From CAVXJN01 sp963773585 (GTDB lineage: Bacteria > Pseudomonadota > Gammaproteobacteria > JASBUN01), in assembly GCA_963773585.1 (NCBI GenBank), contig CAVZBR010000013.1, positions 62,001 through 126,000 on the forward strand: a stretch of 64,000 bases of DNA, written 5' to 3'. This document shows positions 7,718 to 16,600 of the stretch, one piece after another. The position numbers and the translations under genes were made by a program. How positions within the stretch are numbered: position 1 is the stretch's first letter; each line of letters starts with the position of its first letter. The notes under the pieces were generated by a model. That model searched no databases. It was not told the origin of the DNA and worked only from the letters and a program-made list of their open reading frames with translations.

Positions 7718-7811
7718 GTCGGGTCCGGCCCGCGGCCTCGACGCCACCTACACCGCCGAGTTACGGTCGATTCACCCACCCGTAGGATGGGTCAAGCGCA
7801 GCGGACCCATC
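7718..7811. repeat. REPIN unit 5 (short linker, degenerate left REP)
   Basis: The left REP at 7718-7751 has mismatched arms (GTCGGGTC, GACGCCAC), sharing the GTCGGGTC variant with the orphan copy at 7281. The right REP at 7782-7811 is perfect. The linker is the 30-base type, as in unit 3. Confidence 0.75.
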
Positions 7812-7840
7812 GTTCGCAACGCGCCCGCGTCGGCACAAGC

Positions 7841-7940
7841 GTTGCGTCCGGCCCGTGGCCTTGACGCAACCTACGCCGTTGCTCGAGGCTACGGCAGGTC
7901 CGTAGCGCCCGTAGGATGGGTCAAGCGCAGCGGACCCATC
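7841..7940. repeat. REPIN unit 6 (long linker), array end
   Basis: A minus REP at 7841-7874 and a plus REP at 7911-7940 with a 36-base long-type linker. The array ends 16 bases before the tldE stop codon on the opposite strand. Confidence 0.8.
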
Positions 7941-7956
7941 GTCGTTGCTATATCCA

Positions 7957-9315
7957 TTATTCGCCCGCAATGGTCATTTTATCCAGCAACAGTGAGCCCG
8001 AACGAATCGAACCCCGCGTTTCCACATCGGTGCCCACGGCCACCAGGCCGGCGAACATGTCGCGCAGATTGCCGGCGATGGTCAACTCCTCCACCGGATA
8101 CTGAATCTCCCCGCCTTCGACCCAGAACCCCGCCGCACCGCGCGAGTAATCCCCGGTCACATAATTGATGCCCTGGCCCATGAGCTCGGTAACCAGCAGG
8201 CCGGTGTCCATTTGCTTCAGCAGCGCCGGAAAATCCGGCGACCCGGAGGCGATGCTCAAATTGTGTACGCCGCCGGCGTTGGCCGTGGTTTGCATACCCA
8301 GGCGGCGCGCCGAATAGCTATCGAGTACGTAGCCCTGCAGTATCCCGTCGCGCACCAGTTCCCTCGGCGCGGTGGCGACGCCCTCGCTGTCAAACGGCGC
8401 ACTGCCCAGCGCTTTTGGCAAATGCGGCCGCTCCTCGATCAAAACGAATTCAGGAAAGATCCGCTTGCCCAGGTGATCGACCAGGAAGGAAGCGCGGCGA
8501 TAGAGCTTGCCGCCGCGCACCGCCGCCACCAGGTGGCCGAGCAGACCGGTGGCCAACTCCGCTGCGAACAGCACCGGCGCCTGTCGGGTCTTCAGGCGCC
8601 GGCCACCCAGGCGCCGGATGGTACGTTCCGCCGCCTTTCGACCGACTTCGGTCGCCGGTTCCATGTCCGCCGCATCGCGCGCCACCGTATACCAATAGTC
8701 GCGTTGCATACCGGCCTCGCCCTTGCCGATGACCGCGCAGCTGATGCTGTGGCGACTACTGGGATAGCCGCCGATGAAGCCGTGACTGTTGCCGTATACC
8801 GAGACGCCCTGGTGGCTGCTGACGCTGCCGCCTTCGGAATTGCTGATGCGGGCATCGAAACTCCGCGCCTCGTCTTCGCAGGCCCGGGCGATATCGATTG
8901 CCTGCTCCGGCGTCACGCCCCAGGAATGGCACAGATCCAGATCGGGAATATCCCGGGCCATGAGCGCGGCGTCGGCGAGCCCGGCACAGGCATCCTCGCC
9001 CGTAAAACGGGCGATCGAACACGCCGCCTGCACGGTTTCGCGAACTGCAGCGGCGCTCCAGTCGGACGTACTTGCCGAACCCTTGCGCTGACCGAAATAC
9101 ACCGTGATGCCGAGGCCGCGATCACGGTTGAACTCCAGGGTTTCCACCTCGCCCAGACGCACCGTCACGGACAAACCGGCGTCGAAACTGACTCCTGCTT
9201 CGGCAGCGCTGGCGCCTTGGTTGCGGGCCTCATCCAAGACCTGCGCGACCAGAGACTCGAGCTTCGCCTGATCCGGAAATGCCTGCTCGACCATCGATTC
9301 GGCACTTTGCGTCAT
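7957..9315 (-). CDS. pmbA: Metalloprotease TldE/PmbA (non-catalytic partner of TldD)
   Basis: A 452-residue member of the TldD/TldE family. In Escherichia the TldD-TldE heterodimer degrades unfolded peptides, matures microcin B17 and removes the CcdA antitoxin; TldE lacks the zinc-binding HExxxH of its partner, and no such motif is seen here. ATG 9315 is chosen because it follows GGAG by seven bases and gives a normal length; the frame stays open upstream but that part has no family likeness. Family hallmarks include RDRGLGITVYFG near residue 65 and the C-terminal YSRGAAGFWVEGGEIQYPVE region. It is divergent from darP, and tldD lies just beyond it. Its 3' end abuts the REP array. Confidence 0.94.
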   Translation of the reverse strand: MTQSAESMVEQAFPDQAKLESLVAQVLDEARNQGASAAEAGVSFDAGLSVTVRLGEVETLEFNRDRGLGITVYFGQRKGSASTSDWSAAAVRETVQAACSIARFTGEDACAGLADAALMARDIPDLDLCHSWGVTPEQAIDIARACEDEARSFDARISNSEGGSVSSHQGVSVYGNSHGFIGGYPSSRHSISCAVIGKGEAGMQRDYWYTVARDAADMEPATEVGRKAAERTIRRLGGRRLKTRQAPVLFAAELATGLLGHLVAAVRGGKLYRRASFLVDHLGKRIFPEFVLIEERPHLPKALGSAPFDSEGVATAPRELVRDGILQGYVLDSYSARRLGMQTTANAGGVHNLSIASGSPDFPALLKQMDTGLLVTELMGQGINYVTGDYSRGAAGFWVEGGEIQYPVEELTIAGNLRDMFAGLVAVGTDVETRGSIRSGSLLLDKMTIAGE

Positions 9316-9407
9316 ATCACTTCTCCATACATTGAGACCTACGGGCCTCGTGCCCGCAGGCCGGGGTTCGCTGATACAATGGTCGCTCGCCACCTGCATG
9401 ACTGCCC

Positions 9408-9899
9408 ATGGACGATAACGAGCGCGAGCTACCGAGCAAGTCCCAACGCAAGCGCGATGCCAAAGCATTGCAGGAGCTGGGCGCCGAACTCGTACAACTG
9501 AGCCCGAACCAGCTCGATCAGTTTCAACTGCCCGACGAACTGCGCGATGCGATCGAACTCGCCCGCCGCATTCGCGAAAAAACGGGGCGCAAACGCCAGC
9601 TTCTGTACATCGGCAAACTGCTGCGCAATGTAGATGCCGAGCCCCTGCAGCGGCATCTCGACGGACTGCGTCTCCAGGACAAGGAAACGGCCGCGCAATT
9701 GCACCGGCTCGAACACTGGCGCGAGCGGCTGATCGACCAGGGCGACACCGCCCTCGAAGCGCTGTTGGACGCTTTTCCCAACGCCGACCGCCAGCACCTG
9801 CGGCAACTCGTGCGCAGCGCCCGTCAGGAGCGTGATCACGGCCAGGCACCGAAATCGGCGCGCCAACTGTTCCGTTATTTGCGCGATCTGGACAGCTGA
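9408..9899 (+). CDS. darP: Dual-action ribosomal maturation protein DarP (YjgA family)
   Basis: A 163-residue, highly charged helical protein of the YjgA/UPF0307 family, which associates with late 50S assembly intermediates in Escherichia. Typical features are the acidic start MDDNERELPSKSQRKRDAKA, then LVQLSPNQLDQFQLPDELRDAIELAR, the conserved RRKRQLxYIGKLLR-type block (here GRKRQLLYIGKLLR), and a C-terminal LRQLVRSARQERDHG stretch followed by SARQLFRYLRDL. It lies between tldE (divergent) and tldD (convergent), the same trio as in Pseudomonas. TACAAT at 9375-9380 could be its -10 box, but no good -35 is seen. Confidence 0.93.
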   Translation: MDDNERELPSKSQRKRDAKALQELGAELVQLSPNQLDQFQLPDELRDAIELARRIREKTGRKRQLLYIGKLLRNVDAEPLQRHLDGLRLQDKETAAQLHRLEHWRERLIDQGDTALEALLDAFPNADRQHLRQLVRSARQERDHGQAPKSARQLFRYLRDLDS

Positions 9900-9906
9900 G
9901 ACCGCG

Positions 9907-11352
9907 TCAGCCGGCGCTGGTGCCGCCGACGGTCAAACCGTCCACCCGTAGCGTCGGCTGGCCAACGCCCACCGGCACGCTCTGCCCTTCCTTGCCACAG
10001 GTGCCCACGCCGGTGTCGAGCTTGAGATCGTTGCCAACCATGGACACCCGCGTCAATACGTCCGGCCCGTTGCCGATCAGGGTGGCGCCTTTCACCGGCC
10101 GGGTGATTTTGCCGTTTTCGATCAGATAGGCCTCGCTGGCGGAAAACACGAACTTGCCGGACGTGATGTCCACCTGGCCGCCGCCGAAATTGACCGCGTA
10201 CAACCCCTTCTCCACCGACGCCAGGATTTCATTGGGATCGTGCGCGCCAGCCAGCATGTAAGTGTTAGTCATACGCGGCATGGGCAGGTGCGCATAGGAT
10301 TCGCGGCGGCCGTTGCCGGTTGGCGCTGCGCCGGAAAGGTGCGCGTTGAGCCGATCCTGCATGTATCCCTTGAGGATGCCGTCTTCGATCAACACAGTGC
10401 GCTGGGTGGGCGTACCCTCGTCGTCGATGTTCAATGATCCGCGGCGATCGGCCAAAGTGCCGTCGTCTACCACCGTGCACTCCGGCGCCGCCACCCGCTC
10501 GCCGATGCGGCCGCTGAATGCCGACGTACCCTTGCGATTGAAATCCCCTTCCAAACCGTGGCCGATGGCCTCGTGCAACAGCACCCCGGGCCAGCCGGCG
10601 CCCAACACCACGGTCATGGTCCCGGCGGGCGCGTCCACGGCTTCCAGATTGACGATCGCCAGACGTGCGGCCTCGCGCGCATATTCCAGGGCGCGATCCT
10701 GATCGAGAAAATATTCGTACCCGACCCGGCCACCGCCACCGGCGGATCCCTGTTCACGCCGGTCGCCGTCTTCGGCAATGACGCTCAGATTCAGCCGCAC
10801 CAGCGGGCGAATGTCCGCGGCCAGGGTGCCGTCGCTATGGGCGATCAAGACCACGTCATGCACGCCGGCAAGACTGACCATCACCTGTTTGATGCGCGGA
10901 TCCTGGCGCCGGGCTTCCGCATCCACGGCCTCCATGAGTTGCAGCTTGGCGCGTTCATCCAGGGTCGACAGTGGATCGACGGGCTGATAGAGCGCGTGGC
11001 CGGCGCGTGCCTGCCAAGCCTGCAGACTGCCGTGACGGCCGCTGGCAGCGATGGCCCGGGCCGCCTGCGATGCCTGCAGCAACGCCGGCAACTGGATTTC
11101 GTCCGAATAGGCGAAGCCGGTTTTTTCCCCGGCGATGGCGCGGATCCCGACACCCTGGTCGATGCCGTGGCTGCCTTCCTTGACCACGCCGTCCTCGAGC
11201 AACCACGACTCGTGGCGGCTGATCTGGAAATACAGATCGGCGCTGTCGATGGCATGACCGAGCACGCGGTCCATGACGTTGTTGAGGTCGTTGTCGCCGA
11301 GACCGGCGGGCGCGAGAATGCGGTCGCGGGCGATATCCAGGATACTGTTCAT
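9907..11352 (-). CDS. tldD: Zinc metalloprotease TldD
   Basis: The catalytic half of the TldD/TldE peptidase, 481 residues. The zinc motif HEAIGH is at residues 260-265, in the segment LLHEAIGHGLEGD, and the C-terminal GTCGKEGQ with the metal-coordinating cysteine region is present. The N-terminal domain reads LEDGVVKEG and GVGIRAIAG, conserved in the family. The start ATG at 11350-11352 gives a length equal to the Escherichia protein. darP ends seven bases from its stop in convergent orientation, and the nitrilase gene lies 112 bases upstream, so the pair is probably read as one minus-strand transcript together with yhdP. Confidence 0.96.
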   Translation of the reverse strand: MNSILDIARDRILAPAGLGDNDLNNVMDRVLGHAIDSADLYFQISRHESWLLEDGVVKEGSHGIDQGVGIRAIAGEKTGFAYSDEIQLPALLQASQAARAIAASGRHGSLQAWQARAGHALYQPVDPLSTLDERAKLQLMEAVDAEARRQDPRIKQVMVSLAGVHDVVLIAHSDGTLAADIRPLVRLNLSVIAEDGDRREQGSAGGGGRVGYEYFLDQDRALEYAREAARLAIVNLEAVDAPAGTMTVVLGAGWPGVLLHEAIGHGLEGDFNRKGTSAFSGRIGERVAAPECTVVDDGTLADRRGSLNIDDEGTPTQRTVLIEDGILKGYMQDRLNAHLSGAAPTGNGRRESYAHLPMPRMTNTYMLAGAHDPNEILASVEKGLYAVNFGGGQVDITSGKFVFSASEAYLIENGKITRPVKGATLIGNGPDVLTRVSMVGNDLKLDTGVGTCGKEGQSVPVGVGQPTLRVDGLTVGGTSAG

Positions 11353-11464
11353 GGCTTTGATCCGTCGCCGTGGTTGAGTCGCGCTAAACAGCGCATAAGC
11401 AGTCTATCGGACTGAATGGTGCCGAAAAAGGCACAGAACAAGGGGGCACCGGCCGCGCCGCGGA

Positions 11465-12283
11465 TTACTCGCAACCGAGCCGCCGGTGGTCGAGCACCGG
11501 AAAAGTGCGGCGCAATGAGCTCAAACGTTCGCGGTCCACTTCCGCAGTGACGACCCCGGCGCCTCTGGGCAGACGCGCTACAACCGTGCCCCAGGGCTCG
11601 ACGACCATGCTGTGACCATGGGTTTCCCGGCCGCTGGCGTGATATCCACCTTGCGCTGCGGCCACCACGTAGCACTGATTTTCGATCGCGCGCGCTCGCA
11701 GCAGGGTTTCCCAATGGGCTTTGCCGGTGATGGCAGTGAATGCCGAAGGTAGTGCGATCAAGTCCACCTGCTGGGCGGCCATGGCGCGAAACAATTCCGG
11801 AAAGCGCAAATCGTAGCAGACGGCCAATCCGAGCCGGCCAAACGGTGTATCCACCACCGTCACCCGATCGCCGGGTTCGATGGTTTCGGATTCGACATAA
11901 TGTTCGCCGGACTCTTCGATGTGCACATCGAACAAATGCATCTTGTCGTAACGTGCCACCTGCTGCCCGCGCTCGTTGTACAGCAAGCAGGCGGCGCGGA
12001 TCCGGTTGCGGTCCGAGGACGCCAACGGCACCGTGCCACCAACCAGCCATACACCGTTGCGTTGCGCCTGCTGGGCGAGAAAGTCCTGCACCTGGCCTGA
12101 GCCGTCGCGCTCGCGAATGGCCACCTTGTCGGATTCTTTCAAACCCATGATGGCGAAATTTTCCGGCAACACGACCAGCTTGGCGCCTTGGGCGGCTGCT
12201 TCGGCGATCAACCGCCCGGCTTCGATCAGGTTGGCGCCGACATTGGGTGAAGACGCCATTTGTACTGCTGCTACGCGAGCCAT
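11465..12283 (-). CDS. Carbon-nitrogen hydrolase (nitrilase family, Nit/YafV-type)
   Basis: A 272-residue nitrilase-fold hydrolase. The catalytic triad is visible: glutamate 41 in LPENF, lysine 114 in YDKMHLFD, and cysteine 156 in VCYDLRFPEL. This sequence type resembles Nit1/Nit2 proteins, several of which repair deaminated glutathione or hydrolyse omega-amides, but the substrate cannot be fixed by eye. ATG 12283 is preferred over an in-frame TTG at 12304 because it gives the usual MARVAAVQM start. The same gene stands between yhdP and tldD in Pseudomonas, so linkage to envelope and proteolysis genes is old, though its meaning is unclear. Confidence 0.88.
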   Translation of the reverse strand: MARVAAVQMASSPNVGANLIEAGRLIAEAAAQGAKLVVLPENFAIMGLKESDKVAIRERDGSGQVQDFLAQQAQRNGVWLVGGTVPLASSDRNRIRAACLLYNERGQQVARYDKMHLFDVHIEESGEHYVESETIEPGDRVTVVDTPFGRLGLAVCYDLRFPELFRAMAAQQVDLIALPSAFTAITGKAHWETLLRARAIENQCYVVAAAQGGYHASGRETHGHSMVVEPWGTVVARLPRGAGVVTAEVDRERLSSLRRTFPVLDHRRLGCE

Positions 12284-12346
12284 GTAAACAGTCCGTTTCT
12301 TCAATTGATGATGTTCATTGGTGGCGAGGGTGGCCAGCGGCGCGCA

Positions 12347-12694
12347 TCAGCGCCCCAGCCGGGCGCCACTGACCTCGATCGACAAGGCATCGGTGCGCTC
12401 GTTACCGGGCGCGGTCAGAATCGCCGAGGACGGCACCCCCAGCGCAACCAGCCAGTCACGCAGTTGCACGGCCCACAACGAACCTTCGTCGCCACCGGGA
12501 TAACGAATCGTGATGGCCGAGCCGGAGTTGTAGTCCCAAGCGTGAACTGCGGCTGCCAGTGCGTCGAAACCGAGAACCCGCTGCCCGTCCCGGGGCCGCA
12601 ACCATTCCTCGGCGGTCAGACTCCATTCGGAACGGGGCGCGGCGATCAGCGCTGCCTGATACGCGAGCAGCGCCGACAACAGGAGATATTTCAT
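12347..12694 (-). CDS. Small exported protein of unknown function
   Basis: A 115-residue protein that I do not recognise as a named family. Residues 1-22 form a likely Sec signal peptide (MKYLLLSALLAYQAALIAA, cleavage probably before or near PRSEW). The mature part is about 93 residues with WLRPRDGQRVLGFDALAAAVHAW, then an ITIRYPGG strand, a helix LWAVQLRDWLVALGVP and SSAILTAPG. That strand-helix-strand run resembles the second half of an OmpA/MotB-like periplasmic domain, though the peptidoglycan-binding residues are not obvious. It sits 45 bases downstream of yhdP and 63 upstream of the nitrilase, on the same strand, so an envelope role with YhdP is a guess from context. An alternative start is ATG 12706. 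Confidence 0.75.
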   Translation of the reverse strand: MKYLLLSALLAYQAALIAAPRSEWSLTAEEWLRPRDGQRVLGFDALAAAVHAWDYNSGSAITIRYPGGDEGSLWAVQLRDWLVALGVPSSAILTAPGNERTDALSIEVSGARLGR

Positions 12695-12739
12695 GATCGC
12701 AAGCATATCATACGGTCCCCGATCCTCGCGGCGCGTGCA

Positions 12740-15700
12740 TCACCCGGGTTCGTCGGCGCGCTTGACCTGAGGGTCGCGCCATGGCCCGGTAACGTTGTAA
12801 CGAACACGGGACATTTCGTCGATCTTCTTGCCGAAAATGCGTTCCGCGACCCACAGACCCAAGCCGACCGCCGGTCCTCCGGCCAGCCCGCCGACCACCG
12901 GAATCGACGAAGACACTCGCGGGGTGACCAACGCCGTTTGGTCATAGTCCTCGGCTGCCAGACCGATACGGCCGGCGACATCCACGCGGGCCGCGGGGCC
13001 TTCCATATACAGATCGTTGGTGTAGGCATCGCCATTGGCAATGGTAAACGTACCTTCGATGCGATCGAATGCAAATCCGCGCTGTACCAGATCGGAGAAA
13101 TCCAGGGACAGCCGCCGAGGCAAAGCCTGCAGCGACAACAAACCGAAAACCCGCCCGCCCCGGGGATTCAACTCCAGCAACTGCCCGTCCCTGATCTGTA
13201 GGCGCAACTTGCCGTCGAGTTCCTTGAGCTTGAAGTCCGCTGGCGAACCCGGCCATTGGGCCTCGATATGGAAGGTGCCGGCGCCGCGCTTGACGGTATC
13301 GGCGTAGCCGCTGGCGGTGAGCAACTGCCCCAGATCCGCAGTGCTGGCGTTGATGGTGAAGTCGCAGACTTCGCCCTGAGCAGCGTTACGCCATTGCCCG
13401 GTGGCCGTCGCATTCAATCTCGGCGAATCGATGCTCAGCTGCGACACGCGCAAGCCGTCGGGCATCGGCTCCGCCGCCAACACCATTTGCCCCAAATCGG
13501 TTTCATCGTAGAAAAAGTGTTCGACTTCGATGCGTAACGCCGGAACCGATGCCGGATCCGGCTCGAAGTCGGAATCCGGGGACGCTTCGGGATCGTCTGT
13601 GGCGCTCAAGCGCAATTTGCTCAAGGTTGCCATTACCGGCGCCTTCGCGGAAGTGCCTACCGGCACCCGGACTTGCCCTTCGATTTCCTGCGCCTCGATG
13701 CCCGCCAGCCACTGATCCGGGGAGCGGCTCGCAACCAGATGCAGATCATGGACGTCATTTCCCAACGCGTTAAGTGTGTCGACACGCAAATCGAGTGCGT
13801 TCAGTTGCGCAATCCAACCTTCGGCATTGGCACGGCCGCGGTCGACGCTATTAACCCAACGGCGCCACTCGCTCACCGAAAGCTGCGCGATCGCACCGCG
13901 GATTCGCAGACCGGTCTGATCCGGCACCGCTGCCTGAGCCGCACCGAAGCGCAACTCGCCGGCCTGCAGTTTCGAATCGGCGACGCGGAACACGCCGTTC
14001 AAAACCGACCCGTAGTAAAACCGTACCTGGTCGAGCGTGGTGCCGGTCACCGACGCCGACACCAGGAGCGGGCGTGCAGTGTCCGGCGCCTTTGCCAACG
14101 GCGCCGGCAGCGCCACTTCCAAACCGTGCAATTCACTGCGCGCCTGCAAGTCCATTTTGATCGGCGCGGCCTCGTCGCGCGGTTGATGCACCGTGGCGCG
14201 CAGGTCCCAATCCGTGGCGCCGCGCAGTACACGGTCGAGAAGCGGCATTGGCGCGGACAGCAATTGCCCCAGGCCGTTGCGGGTATGCACATTCAGCTGC
14301 ACCTGGGTTTCATCGCCCACCGCGCTGCTCTGGATGGTCATCGATGCGGGCGCTGTGCGCCAACGCATTCGCAAATCGTCAGCGGCGTAGGAAACTCGGC
14401 GGTCTCGATAGCTGAAATTCAGTGCGCCTTGCAGATTTTCGAAGTCCAGATCGTGGAGCGGCCAGCTGAGCTGGTTATGGTTGAATTGCACTGTGCCGTC
14501 GATTTGTACCTGCTTTGCCGCGTGAAACGGCAACCGCAGCTTGAGCGTCGTACGCGCGTCCTTTTTCGCCTTGATCTGATCGAGCATCGGCGGCGGACTA
14601 TCCGACAACGGGCCGCGCCGCAAGTAGGTCAGAAAATCCGTCAGTGTGCCCTGGGCCCGCGTGTCGAGTTCGAGCACCGCCCGGTCGCCCATTTGGGGAA
14701 TCGCCAAGCGACTGCGGCCGATATCCAAGCCGAGTATTTTGCCGCTATAGATGTCGGCGCTCATGGAACGGTCCGAGAACCGTATCCCCGCCGTCCCGTC
14801 TTCCAGACGGGGCCATCCCTCGGCGTAGTCGAGGATCAGATTTTCGACTCCGAAGTCGACTCGAAACGTTCCCTGTTCCGCAAAAGGGAAGTCCGACAAA
14901 CGACCGAAATACAGCGCCCGACCGCTGGGAACATGACCACTGGCAAGCGCCTGATCGAGCCAATGCACGACCTTGGGCGGCATGATGCCGGTAGGGAGAT
15001 AGTGGGGTGCCTGAGCGCCGTGCCCGTCCCGGAAATCCACCAACAGATCCAGGAAAGGACTCGCTCCCGAGCCGGGCAGATCGACGCGCATGCGACCGCT
15101 GGCACTCACGTCTTCGTTGCTCGCACTGAACCGCGGCGCATAGAAACGCACGCCGTCGCCCTGGGGATGCCAATACAATGCCCCTGTCAGGCGTTGTGCA
15201 TGCAGCGGCTCGCGGAAAAGCCGTGCGTACGTGAACCGTGCCTGCTTGCTGTCGAGGGATAGAAAACCATGCTCGCCGTCGGTGCGCACCGAACCGTCGA
15301 CGCCTTCCAGCCCCGGGAACCTTTGCCAGGGACGGGCGGACAGATCCTGAAATTGAAATCCCGCGAATAGTCCCGTGCCGGGCGCGGAAGGGTCGTAAAG
15401 AAGCGCCAGTTGGCGCAAGTCACCTCTGGGCGCGAGAGCGGCCGCTGCGTAACGCAGTTGGGGTGTCAACCCGGGTATGGTCTGGAGTACGGCATTGACG
15501 TCCTGCAGCCGCACGAACGGCGTGGTGAGTTCCCATCGCTGGCCGTGTTCTTCGGTATCGGCGACGGCCATACGCAACGATGTTTCCGGCCACTGCAGCG
15601 CGTCCCGCACCACGTGCACATGGTCCAATGCCAACCGCCAACCGCGCTGATCCTGGGTCCAGAACAGGTTGGCGCTGGCTTGATCCAACGCAACGGGTGC

Positions 15701-16600
15701 AACTGGACCGCCTTGTTCCGCGGCGATGCGCGGCTGCCACACCAGATCGCGGCCGTTCAGTTCGCCGCGCAAGCGATCCAGGCGGTCAGCGCCGTCGGCC
15801 CAAAGCTGGAAGTGCACGCTGCCGAAGACGCGCTCCACATCTGCAAAACTGGAGCCATCCAACCATGAGCCGGCGACGACCCGACCCTCCATGTAGAACT
15901 GGCTGCGCAGCGTCGACGGCTGCAGCGGATCACCCGAGAGGTCCAAGGCGAACCGCAGCCGGCCCTGGGGGCTGCCTTCCAATTGGCCGCCCCCGCCGAG
16001 CCGATAGCGACCATCGATACGCCGTAGGTCCAGATTGAGTTGGGAGATTTCGAGCGGGGCGGTACTGATGCGCGGGTCCCGCCAACGCACAGTCGCATCT
16101 TCGAGACTGACCCGGTCGCGCCCCATGAGCCATTCAAGCAAGCCGTGGCCGCCGTGGCCTGCGACACCGCCGAATCCGGTATCGATACCGGCGACGCTAT
16201 AGCTGCCGTCGGCACGGCGGGCGATATCCAGCGACCCACCCACCAGACTGATCTGACCTGTCTCGAGTCGGCGCCGTCGCAAACTTTCGAAGATGTTCAC
16301 AGACGCGCGCACTTCGCGCATGGACAACCAGGTTTGCAAACCATCGGCGGTCAACACCCGGACGTCGCGGAACCGCAGATCGGGATGCAGCCCCTGCCAA
16401 CCGGCGCTGATTCCACCGATCTCGACTTGGCGGCCGACTTGAGCGCTGGCGACCTGTTGTAGTTCCACGCGGTAATGGTCGAGCAACGGCAGCAACAAGC
16501 GCGCGACGCTGACCAGTAAAGCCAGCCCGATCACCAAAGCGGCGGTCGTCGCCCAAAGGATTGCAAACAGCCTGCGGCTTAGGGCATGTCTAAACCACAT
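12740..16600 (-). CDS. yhdP: AsmA-family envelope lipid-transfer protein YhdP
   Basis: A very large protein of 1286 residues, close to the 1266 of Escherichia YhdP. The N-terminus has one membrane anchor (about 10-38, rich in A, V and L) followed by the AsmA-like start VGRQVEIGGISAGWQGLHPDLRFRDVRV. The rest is a long periplasmic beta-rich rod, ending in the AsmA_2/DUF3971-type C-terminal block (DFSDLVQRGFAFDRIEGTF, GPAARVDVAGRIGL, then VSSSIPVVGGLAGGP). YhdP, TamB and YdbH are thought to move phospholipid to the outer membrane. Its place after rng and before the nitrilase and tldD is as in Pseudomonas. Start at ATG 16600; no strong ribosome site is seen. Confidence 0.95.
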   Translation of the reverse strand: MWFRHALSRRLFAILWATTAALVIGLALLVSVARLLLPLLDHYRVELQQVASAQVGRQVEIGGISAGWQGLHPDLRFRDVRVLTADGLQTWLSMREVRASVNIFESLRRRRLETGQISLVGGSLDIARRADGSYSVAGIDTGFGGVAGHGGHGLLEWLMGRDRVSLEDATVRWRDPRISTAPLEISQLNLDLRRIDGRYRLGGGGQLEGSPQGRLRFALDLSGDPLQPSTLRSQFYMEGRVVAGSWLDGSSFADVERVFGSVHFQLWADGADRLDRLRGELNGRDLVWQPRIAAEQGGPVAPVALDQASANLFWTQDQRGWRLALDHVHVVRDALQWPETSLRMAVADTEEHGQRWELTTPFVRLQDVNAVLQTIPGLTPQLRYAAAALAPRGDLRQLALLYDPSAPGTGLFAGFQFQDLSARPWQRFPGLEGVDGSVRTDGEHGFLSLDSKQARFTYARLFREPLHAQRLTGALYWHPQGDGVRFYAPRFSASNEDVSASGRMRVDLPGSGASPFLDLLVDFRDGHGAQAPHYLPTGIMPPKVVHWLDQALASGHVPSGRALYFGRLSDFPFAEQGTFRVDFGVENLILDYAEGWPRLEDGTAGIRFSDRSMSADIYSGKILGLDIGRSRLAIPQMGDRAVLELDTRAQGTLTDFLTYLRRGPLSDSPPPMLDQIKAKKDARTTLKLRLPFHAAKQVQIDGTVQFNHNQLSWPLHDLDFENLQGALNFSYRDRRVSYAADDLRMRWRTAPASMTIQSSAVGDETQVQLNVHTRNGLGQLLSAPMPLLDRVLRGATDWDLRATVHQPRDEAAPIKMDLQARSELHGLEVALPAPLAKAPDTARPLLVSASVTGTTLDQVRFYYGSVLNGVFRVADSKLQAGELRFGAAQAAVPDQTGLRIRGAIAQLSVSEWRRWVNSVDRGRANAEGWIAQLNALDLRVDTLNALGNDVHDLHLVASRSPDQWLAGIEAQEIEGQVRVPVGTSAKAPVMATLSKLRLSATDDPEASPDSDFEPDPASVPALRIEVEHFFYDETDLGQMVLAAEPMPDGLRVSQLSIDSPRLNATATGQWRNAAQGEVCDFTINASTADLGQLLTASGYADTVKRGAGTFHIEAQWPGSPADFKLKELDGKLRLQIRDGQLLELNPRGGRVFGLLSLQALPRRLSLDFSDLVQRGFAFDRIEGTFTIANGDAYTNDLYMEGPAARVDVAGRIGLAAEDYDQTALVTPRVSSSIPVVGGLAGGPAVGLGLWVAERIFGKKIDEMSRVRYNVTGPWRDPQVKRADEPG

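Larger units (their letters stand above)
7152..7940. repeat. Tandem array of REP palindromes arranged as REPINs
   Basis: Thirteen short palindromes fill the space between the convergent mgtE and tldE. Six plus-oriented copies (starting 7222, 7406, 7529, 7659, 7782, 7911; 30 bases each) have a 5' GTAG followed by stem arms GATGGGTC and GACCCATC. Seven minus-oriented copies (starting 7152, 7281, 7335, 7465, 7589, 7718, 7841; 34 bases each) are the same design inverted, with arms GTTGCGTC and GACGCAAC and a terminal CTAC. A 5' GTAG tetranucleotide before a palindrome is the hallmark of REP sequences, and two REPs facing head to head form a REPIN. Repeat period is 123-130 bases with 29-30-base spacers. 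No REP-associated transposase is in the window. Confidence 0.85.

Noticed and set aside
7150..7956. CRISPR array
   Set aside because: The repeats have regular spacing, but the spacers are themselves repeated and nearly identical, the units are palindromic in alternating orientation, and no cas gene is near.
7150..8168. Long plus-strand open frames across the REP array (about 100-200 codons, with repeating VGWVKRSGPIV peptides)
   Set aside because: They translate the palindromes, appear in more than one frame, run past the array into the antisense strand of tldE, and have no ribosome site. They are by-products of GC-rich repeats, a known source of false hypothetical proteins.
8212..9501. A 429-codon plus-strand frame opposite tldE
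   Set aside because: It is antisense to a well-conserved gene, extends into darP in another frame, and its amino acid make-up (rich in R, A, H) is typical of shadow frames in GC-rich DNA.
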